Source: Micromonospora craniellae
GTDB taxonomy: Bacteria > Actinomycetota > Actinomycetes > Mycobacteriales > Micromonosporaceae
Direction of reading: 5' to 3'
Assembly (NCBI RefSeq): GCF_014764405.1
Contig: NZ_CP061725.1
Span: forward strand, 6,200,001 to 6,264,000
Length of the DNA stretch: 64,000 bases
Shown here: positions 59,462 through 64,000 of the stretch, one piece after another
Position numbering within the stretch: the first letter of the stretch is position 1
Layout: each line of letters opens with the position of its first letter
Notes under the pieces: generated by a model
The model's database searches: none
Told to the model about the DNA's origin: nothing
The model's input: only the letters and a program-made list of their open reading frames with translations
Translations under genes and position numbers: made by a program

Positions 59462-60175
59462 ATGGCGCGGTCAGCGGCAGTGGCCATCGCCCCGGGTGTC
59501 TGGCGTATCCCGACCGTGGGCAGGGCCTTCATCAACTCGTACCTGGTCGACGACGACGGCAGTGTCACCCTGGTGGACTGCGGGATACGTCGCGCACCGG
59601 CCCGGATCGTGCGCGGACTGGCCGCGATCGGCAAGCGCCCGGCCGACGTGACCCGGATCGTGCTCACCCACGCCCATCCCGACCACGTCGGTGGGGCGGC
59701 CGAGGTGGCTCGCCGTACCGGTGCGCCGATCGCGTTGCACGCCGCCGACATGCCGTACGCCGAGTCGGGTACCCCGCCGCCGAGGGACCCGACCGTCGGC
59801 GGCGCCCGGCTGTTCGGTCGCCTCGCCTCGGGCCGGTTCCCGGCCTTCGAGGTGGCGCAGCCGTTGACCGACGGGGACCTGCTCGATGCCGGCGGGGGAC
59901 TGCGCGTGGTGCACACCCCCGGCCACTCCCCGGGACACGTGTCGCTGCTGCACGAGCCGACCCGGGTGCTGATCACCGGCGACGCGCTGTTCAACGTGGC
60001 GGGCATCCGGTGGCCGGTCAAGGCGTTCTGCACCGACTTCGAGATGACTCAGCAGACCGCCCATGTGCTCGGCGAGCTGGAGTACGACGCGGTCGCCTTC
60101 ACCCACGGCCCGGAGATCACCGAACGGGCCCGGGAGCAGGTCCGGGGTTTCCTCAGCCGGTTGTCCGACGGGTAG
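59462..60175 (+). CDS. MBL-fold metallo-hydrolase
   Basis: 237 residues. The metal site is VLTHAHPDHVGGAAEVARRT, with further ligands in HTPGHSPGHVSLL and TGDALF, and a terminal FTHGPEI His. The opening VWRIPTVGRAFINSYLVDDD is typical of glyoxalase II / lactonase-like hydrolases. The start at 59462 is chosen over upstream codons that are not family-like. It probably hydrolyses thioesters, lactones or phosphodiesters; substrate unknown. Confidence 0.87.
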   Translation: MARSAAVAIAPGVWRIPTVGRAFINSYLVDDDGSVTLVDCGIRRAPARIVRGLAAIGKRPADVTRIVLTHAHPDHVGGAAEVARRTGAPIALHAADMPYAESGTPPPRDPTVGGARLFGRLASGRFPAFEVAQPLTDGDLLDAGGGLRVVHTPGHSPGHVSLLHEPTRVLITGDALFNVAGIRWPVKAFCTDFEMTQQTAHVLGELEYDAVAFTHGPEITERAREQVRGFLSRLSDG

Positions 60176-60183
60176 GGCGCCGG

Positions 60184-60819
60184 TCAGCGGGTCCGCGCGC
60201 CGCGCCGGCTGCCGAACGACTCCATCGTGGTCGCCCTCCGCTTCGGCGCGCCCGCTGCCCGGGACCGGGCGGCGGTGGCCTGGGTGGCCGACGTCTTCCT
60301 GGTCGCCGCCTTCTTTGCGGTGCTCTTCGTGGCCGGCGCCCGCCCACCGGCGGCTCTGCTCGCCGGTGCCCTCTTCGCCGCCGCCTTCTTCGCGACGGTG
60401 GTCTTCTTCGCGGCAGGCGCCTTCTTCGCGGCGGTGGCCTTTGCGGTGGTGGCCTTCCTCGCGGCGGTGGCCTTCGCGGTGGGGCGCCGGGTCGGGCCCG
60501 CGGTGGCGGAGACCGCCTTCTTCCGTGCCGTCCGTGCGGAGGTCGCCGCTGCCGTACCGGCGGTGGTCCTCCTGCTCGTGGCCTTAGCGGTCGCCGCCTT
60601 GCTGCCCGTGGCCTTGCTGCCCGTAGTCTTGCGGGCCCCTGTCGTGCTGGCGGCTGCCTTGCTGGTCGCGGCTCTGCTGCCGGTCGCCGTGGCGGTCGTC
60701 TTCCGGGCCGCCGCCGTCCCGGTGGACCGCGTCGTCGCCGGGCTCGTCCTCTTCGCTGCCGTGCGCGACGACGCGGCCGTGCCCGCTCCGGTGTTCTTCC
60801 TGATCGCTGCCTGGGCCAT
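60184..60819 (-). CDS. Histone H1-like Lys/Ala-rich DNA-binding protein
   Basis: 211 residues made almost wholly of Ala, Lys, Thr, Arg and Ser in degenerate repeats such as KATAARKATTAKATAAKKAP and AKKTTVAKKAAAKRAPASR. No globular domain is visible. This composition is that of bacterial H1-like/AlgP-type proteins that bind and compact DNA without sequence preference. The ATG at 60819 begins MAQAAIRKNTG. Repeat copy number probably varies between strains. Confidence 0.75.
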   Translation of the reverse strand: MAQAAIRKNTGAGTAASSRTAAKRTSPATTRSTGTAAARKTTATATGSRAATSKAAASTTGARKTTGSKATGSKAATAKATSRRTTAGTAAATSARTARKKAVSATAGPTRRPTAKATAARKATTAKATAAKKAPAAKKTTVAKKAAAKRAPASRAAGGRAPATKSTAKKAATRKTSATQATAARSRAAGAPKRRATTMESFGSRRGARTR

Positions 60820-60915
60820 CGTTGCTCCTCGGGTCTGCTGTGGACGCTCGGGTCTTCCCGTCGTCCGGATGGTCGAACGCGTGCCACCGGCAGCGCGGGC
60901 TCACGCCGTGCGGGC

Positions 60916-61524
60916 TCACGCCGTGCGGGTGGCGAAGACGATCACGTTGTCGACGTACTCCCCGCGTGCCGGGTCGAACCGGCCGCCGCAGGTGATCAGC
61001 CGCAGCCCGGCCCGGCCGCCGGGACCGTAGACCAGGTCGGTGGGAAACCGCTCCTTCGGGTACGCCTTCACCGCGTCCACGGTGAAGCGGGCCACCGTGG
61101 CGTCGACCCGGGCGATGTGGACGGTGTCACCGGGGCGCAGCCGCCCCAACTCGAAGAAGACGGCCGGGCCGTCCCGCGAGTCGACGTGGCCCACCAGGAC
61201 CGCGTTGCCGATCTCACCCGGGCTGGCACCGGGCCGGTACCACCCGGCGACCTGCGGGCGGTCCAGCGACGGCACCTCCAGCGCCCCCGAGGCGTCGGCG
61301 GCGACCGGCACCAGCGGGGCGCGTACGCCGATGGCCTCGATCCGCACCTCGACGGGGTCGGCGCGCGGCAGCGGCGGCAGGCTCGGCGCGGTGCCCGCCC
61401 GGTGCGGAGCGCCGTCGGGCTGCGGCGGCCCGGACGGCAGCCGCCCGAGTCCCGCGCCGACCAGCGCGACACCGGCCGCCGCGAACAGCGCGAGCAGCAC
61501 GCGTCCCCAGTGGTACGCCCGCAC
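60916..61524 (-). CDS. Class F sortase
   Basis: 202 residues from GTG 61524, with GGAGG 6 nt before it. An N-terminal membrane anchor (VLLALFAAAGVALVGAGLG) is followed by the sortase beta-barrel: RIEAIGVRAPLVPV, catalytic His in LVGHVDSRDGPAVFFEL, Cys in LRLITCGGRFDPARGEYVDN and Arg nearby. It would anchor or cleave surface proteins. The gene just upstream encodes a secreted protein with a C-terminal helix, the classic arrangement, but a stem-loop separates them. Confidence 0.88.
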   Translation of the reverse strand: MRAYHWGRVLLALFAAAGVALVGAGLGRLPSGPPQPDGAPHRAGTAPSLPPLPRADPVEVRIEAIGVRAPLVPVAADASGALEVPSLDRPQVAGWYRPGASPGEIGNAVLVGHVDSRDGPAVFFELGRLRPGDTVHIARVDATVARFTVDAVKAYPKERFPTDLVYGPGGRAGLRLITCGGRFDPARGEYVDNVIVFATRTA

Positions 61525-61584
61525 GGTCACCTCCGTTCGCGGATGTCGGACGGCCGGCGGGGTACCTGCCGTGCGGTGTCGCCT

Positions 61585-61621
61585 CGGGTGCCCGCACCGT
61601 GGAGCACGGCGCGGGCACCCG
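61585..61621 (-). terminator. Stem-loop between the secreted protein and sortase genes
   Basis: CGGGTGCCCG and CGGGCACCCG pair perfectly and the stem continues inward with one mismatch to a 3-nt loop. It lies 31 bp after the stop of the exported protein gene and before the sortase start, so sortase transcription is attenuated or separate. Confidence 0.65.
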
Positions 61622-61651
61622 TCGCAGGAAGGGTGGAGTGTGCCGGGCGTG

Positions 61652-62143
61652 TCACAGACGCGCGGCGGCCTCGGCGTGCCGGCGGCGGCGGGCCAGGATG
61701 ACGCCGCCACCGAGCGCGGTGGCGATCAGCGTCGCCCCGGTGGCCAGGCTGCCGAGCCCGTCGTCGCTCGTGCGACCCCCGGCCTGAGCGCCCCCGATCG
61801 GGGTGACCGTGAACGTGGTGCTGCCGTCGGAGGTGCCGTCGCCGCAGGTGGCGGCCACCGTGTACGTGCCGAGGGTGAAGCCGGCGGTGAACAGCTCGGC
61901 GCTCAGGCCCCCGCCGGCCGCAGCGGTGGTGGAGCGTACGTTCTGGTCCCGGTCGGGCCCGGTGACGCGGAAGATCGCGTCGCCGGTACTCGGGTTGCAG
62001 GTGGTCGCCGTCAGCACGACGGTCCCACCGACCGGGGTGGTCGCCGGTGACACCGTGGTGTCGGCCCATGCGACTCCGGGCAGGAGCAGCGCGCCCAAGG
62101 CGATGCTGCCCGCAGCCGGTACGAGAACTCTGGTTGCCTTCAT
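61652..62143 (-). CDS. Secreted Ig-like protein with C-terminal membrane anchor
   Basis: 163 residues. Signal peptide MKATRVLVPAAGSIALGALL with cleavage near GVAWA-D. The mature part is one beta-sandwich (VSPATTPVGGTVVLTATTCN, FTLGTYTVAATCGDGTSDG) with two Cys that may pair. Then come a Gly/Ser linker, a hydrophobic helix (GATLIATALGGGVILA) and RRRRHAEAAARL, the layout of sortase substrates. However, no LPxTG-like pentapeptide precedes the helix (GGRTSDDGLGSLATG). It lies upstream of a class F sortase in the same orientation. Confidence 0.75.
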   Translation of the reverse strand: MKATRVLVPAAGSIALGALLLPGVAWADTTVSPATTPVGGTVVLTATTCNPSTGDAIFRVTGPDRDQNVRSTTAAAGGGLSAELFTAGFTLGTYTVAATCGDGTSDGSTTFTVTPIGGAQAGGRTSDDGLGSLATGATLIATALGGGVILARRRRHAEAAARL

Positions 62144-62490
62144 ACGCGTCTTCCCTCACTTTTCGTCCGCTGACTGCGTGGGACGTCGTTCGGGTGGCCA
62201 ACTCCGCGACTAGCACCGGTGTGCCCAACACTAGGTGGGCTTGAGACTCGATCCGGTGAAAATGAGAAATCCTCGTTGCTGTCACGTGTCCGCCCCACCC
62301 GACTCGGGCGTCGCCGAAGGTCCGGCCACGCGCCCGGCGGGCACGGGCATCCGGTCGATGTCGGCCTGCCGCTCACTGGGACCCGTGGGCGGAAGGCGAG
62401 GTCGTCCCAGCCTCGCGCCGATCGTGGCAGCCGTCCGGTTCCCGGCGACCGACCCCCGACGTCCCCCACGCCGCATCCCTCGCACCCGAC

Positions 62491-62547
62491 CGGCCCAGCC
62501 CAGCCCAGCCCAGCCCGGCCCGGGCCGGGCTGGGCTGGGCCGGGCCG
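62491..62547. repeat. Low-complexity inverted repeat
   Basis: Repeated CAGCC units (62491-62520) meet repeated GGCTG units (62522-62547) through a CCCGGG centre, giving a long, nearly perfect hairpin directly against the 60-bp element. Slippage-prone. Confidence 0.65.
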
Positions 62548-62548
62548 A

Positions 62549-62608
62549 GTTGATCAAGAGGTTTGAGCCGTGGATCCTCCGGTACTGGTGCCAAACTTCT
62601 TGGTCAAC
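62549..62608. repeat. 60-bp palindromic intergenic element, copy 2
   Basis: Begins GTTGATCAAGAGGTTTGAG and ends CCAAACTTCTTGGTCAAC, the same length, ends and symmetry as 49074-49133, while the centre differs. Both copies are next to GGCCGGGCC-rich tracts and are followed by GGGG. Confidence 0.75.
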
Positions 62609-62805
62609 GGGGAGGGGCGTGGGCAGCGGGCGGGAGGGCTGTCGGGCCAGGGGAAGCGGGCGGACGTCTGCGTCGACTGGGCCGGGTGTCCGGTTTTCGG
62701 GGTGCGTCGGTGGGCGCGGGGCGGAATCCGGGGTGGGTTGGGGGTGTTGTATCGGGTGGCTGGCCGAGCAGGGTCCCCGCCCCGGCGGGTGGCCGGGCGG
62801 GTGTC

Positions 62806-62924
62806 GGAATGACTCGGCCCGGTCAGTGGTTATACCTGGTCCCGACGCCGTGAGGGCTTGCGGATGTGCCCCCGGGAATGACCCGGGCCGGCAGGTGGTT
62901 GTGCATCGACCCGACGCCGTGAGC
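62806..62924 (+). repeat. Tandem duplication, 69-bp period, before the secreted lysozyme-like gene
   Basis: Two diverged copies starting GGAATGAC (62806 and 62875) share GGAATGACnCGGnCCGG, a GGTT core and the exact 14-mer CCCGACGCCGTGAG. They lie 120-240 bp upstream of the gene at 63048, so duplicated regulator sites are possible. Confidence 0.6.
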
Positions 62925-63047
62925 CGGTCTCGACCCCCATGAGAGAGCGGTGCGTCGGATTCCCCCTCTTTGTCTTCTTAGCGCCTGACGGCGTTCGCGT
63001 CGCCCTTGTCTCCCCTGGGTGGCGTCTACCCCCGAATGGAGCTTGTG

Positions 63048-63635
63048 ATGAACTCGAAGCTGTTGCGTAAGAGTGTTCTGGGTGTTGCTGGTCTGGCGTT
63101 TGCTGGTGGTGTGTTCGCCGGTCCGATGATGCAGGCTGAGGCGATTTCCGTCACCACCTCCCCGGTCGCCGCCGTTCAGGCGGACAAGCCGGACACCGGG
63201 AAGTTGATGCCGCATGGTGTGCAGGGCGCCCAGTCCCGCATCGACCTCTCGGACGAGCAGACCGGCAACGTGAAGGCGATCATCGCGGCGACGAAGAAGG
63301 CCGGCATGGATGAGCGTGCCGCGGTGGTCGCGATCGGTACCGCCTTCCAGGAGTCGAAGTTGGAGAATCTGGGTCATCTGGGTGACCGTAACGATCACGA
63401 CTCGCAGGGTCTGTTCCAGCAGCGTCCGTCGAGTGGGTGGGGCACGGTGGAGCAGATCACCGACCCGGAGTACTCGACGCTGGCGTTCCTGAAGGGTTTG
63501 AAGCAGGTCGACGGTTGGGAGGACATGCCGTTGACGGTGGCGGCGCAGACGGTGCAGGTGTCGGCGTTCCCGGACCACTATGCGCAGTGGGAGCAGCAGG
63601 CCGCTGACCTGGTCGCCGAGCACTGGAACAGCTGA
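63048..63635 (+). CDS. Secreted lysozyme-like (transglycosylase-fold) protein
   Basis: 195 residues from ATG 63048, with GGAG 6 nt upstream; earlier in-frame ATGs lack this. The signal peptide is SVLGVAGLAFAGGVFAGPMM followed by QAEA. The mature domain reads VKAIIAATKKAGMDERAAVV, AIGTAFQESKLENLGHLGDR with the probable catalytic Glu, SQGLFQQRPSSGWG and WEQQAADLVAEHW. Such exported proteins are thought to cut cell-wall peptidoglycan. A strong terminator follows at 63671. Codon use is slightly less GC-extreme at the 5' end (GTTGCTGGTCTG), as in highly expressed genes. Confidence 0.8.
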   Translation: MNSKLLRKSVLGVAGLAFAGGVFAGPMMQAEAISVTTSPVAAVQADKPDTGKLMPHGVQGAQSRIDLSDEQTGNVKAIIAATKKAGMDERAAVVAIGTAFQESKLENLGHLGDRNDHDSQGLFQQRPSSGWGTVEQITDPEYSTLAFLKGLKQVDGWEDMPLTVAAQTVQVSAFPDHYAQWEQQAADLVAEHWNS

Positions 63636-63670
63636 CCCGAGACTTTCCTCGCACCATTGGGGGAGCAAGA

Positions 63671-63715
63671 ACGCCGCTGGCCGGCACCCGTACCCGGGGT
63701 GCCGGCCAGCGGCGT
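63671..63715 (+). terminator. Strong stem-loop terminator
   Basis: Perfect 18-bp arms (63671-63688 and 63698-63715) with a 9-nt loop, 35 nt after the stop of the lysozyme-like gene. It sits between convergent genes and can act both ways. Confidence 0.85.
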
Positions 63716-63770
63716 CTCCACGCACCGCACCGCACCGCACGCACCGCACGCGGCATGCTGCGCGGTGGGA

Positions 63771-63826
63771 TGTTAGGAAGGGTCCCTTCCTCTACACCAG
63801 GCGATAGCAGGGGACCCCTCCTTACA
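63771..63826. repeat. 56-bp imperfect palindrome, dispersed-repeat-like
   Basis: TGTTAGGAAGGGTCCC at the left and GGGGACCCCTCCTTACA at the right pair with about five mismatches. The right end covers the stop codon of the serpin gene. The form matches a repeat I recall as frequent between genes in Micromonospora; that recollection is unchecked. Confidence 0.55.
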
Positions 63827-64000
63827 TGAGGTCGGGGTGGGTGATCCAGCCGGTGACGAGGACGAGGCCCGTCGGTCGGTGTACGGCGACGAAGCCGAAC
63901 GGCCGGTCGATGGTCAGGCTGACCAGCCGCTTGCGTACGGTGGCCGGCCGGGGCATCGCACCGACCCGCATCGCGAACGCCGTCACCACGGCGGCGGAGA
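63822..64000 (-). CDS. Serpin-family protein, C-terminal end (5' part outside window)
   Basis: The last 59 residues before a TAA at 63822-63824. TIDRPFGFVAVHRPTGLVLVTGWITHPD corresponds to the serpin C-terminal signature (DRPFxFxIRHxxTGxxLFxGxVxxP), the strands that follow the reactive-centre loop. Serpins trap serine proteases. Most of the protein lies beyond the right edge, so completeness cannot be judged. Confidence 0.75.
   Translation of the reverse strand, partial: SAAVVTAFAMRVGAMPRPATVRKRLVSLTIDRPFGFVAVHRPTGLVLVTGWITHPDLM

Larger units (their letters stand above)
62144..63047. other. Intergenic region rich in repeats
   Basis: About 900 bp without a credible gene; the open frames here have low-complexity or antisense-like translations. 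It contains the GGCCCAGCC/GGCTGGGCC inverted repeat (62491-62547), the second copy of the 60-bp element (62549-62608) and a 69-bp tandem duplication (62806-62924). The promoter of the secreted protein gene at 63048 must lie at its right end. Confidence 0.6.

Noticed and set aside
57679..61701. 1340-codon plus-strand open frame
   Set aside because: Antisense or out-of-phase shadow of MFS, YchJ, MBL, H1-like and sortase genes; composition is Arg/Gly/Pro-rich with no domain.
62806..63047. Possible c-di-AMP (ydaO-type) riboswitch before the secreted wall-hydrolase-like gene
   Set aside because: Such riboswitches often precede actinomycete wall hydrolases, but the conserved core motifs are not present; the region is instead a 69-bp tandem duplication.

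Overview
The window is GC-rich actinomycete DNA. GTG starts are frequent, genes overlap by ATGA or GTGA, DUF397, DUF5753 and DUF4926 families are present, and there are several kinds of dispersed intergenic palindrome. A Micromonospora-like member of the Micromonosporaceae fits best; this is inferred from gene content, not from a search.

Layout. (1) 1-11.9 kb: one tightly coupled minus-strand operon of at least 11 genes, running UnbV, UnbU, ACP, ketosynthase, short chain-length-factor-like protein, ketoreductase, second ketosynthase, C-methyltransferase-like protein, sugar epimerase, FAD oxidoreductase, glycosyltransferase (cut by the left edge). It reads as a dissociated, aryl-polyene-like type II polyketide cluster carrying the UnbV/UnbU pair otherwise known from enediyne loci, with no enediyne PKS and no dehydratase in view. 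Two overlapping membrane genes with histidine pairs diverge from it (12.7-13.5 kb). (2) 13.6-37.5 kb: an accessory and decaying zone. It holds intact genes (nucleosidase, serine hydrolase, PadR regulator, EcsC/TerB-like protein, a DUF262/DUF1524 restriction-like protein, BNR-repeat protein plus MoaD/ThiS-like protein, an ESX-type toxin module), an IS1380-type transposase and an IS66-type element. At least eight loci contain truncated or frame-broken genes. Three junctions have the same form: two divergent genes that both lost their 5' halves. (3) 37.5-46.8 kb: a sugar-acid catabolic locus with a divergent GntR regulator, an ABC importer without its own ATPase, galactonate-type dehydratase, KDPG/KDPGal aldolase, PfkB kinase, mannonate-type dehydratase and gluconokinase. 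Together these would import hexonates or hexuronate derivatives and take them to pyruvate and triose phosphate. (4) 47-64 kb: ordinary chromosome with an acyl-CoA ligase, a two-component system behind a small Cys-tailed protein, a glutamate-synthase-like flavoprotein, a Ser/Thr kinase cluster, an MFS exporter, YchJ, an MBL hydrolase, an H1-like protein, a class F sortase with a secreted neighbour, a secreted lysozyme-like protein, and the C-terminus of a serpin at the right edge.

Repeats worth noting are a G4-forming 9-bp tandem array just behind the ligase, two copies of a 60-bp palindromic element 13.5 kb apart, a 22-bp-arm perfect palindrome sharing an 18-mer with a site 21 kb away, a 69-bp tandem duplication before the lysozyme-like gene, and an imperfect 56-bp palindrome next to the serpin.

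Limits: all family names are from reading the translations by eye. Junction positions of pseudogenes are approximate to some tens of bases, and no database comparison was possible.
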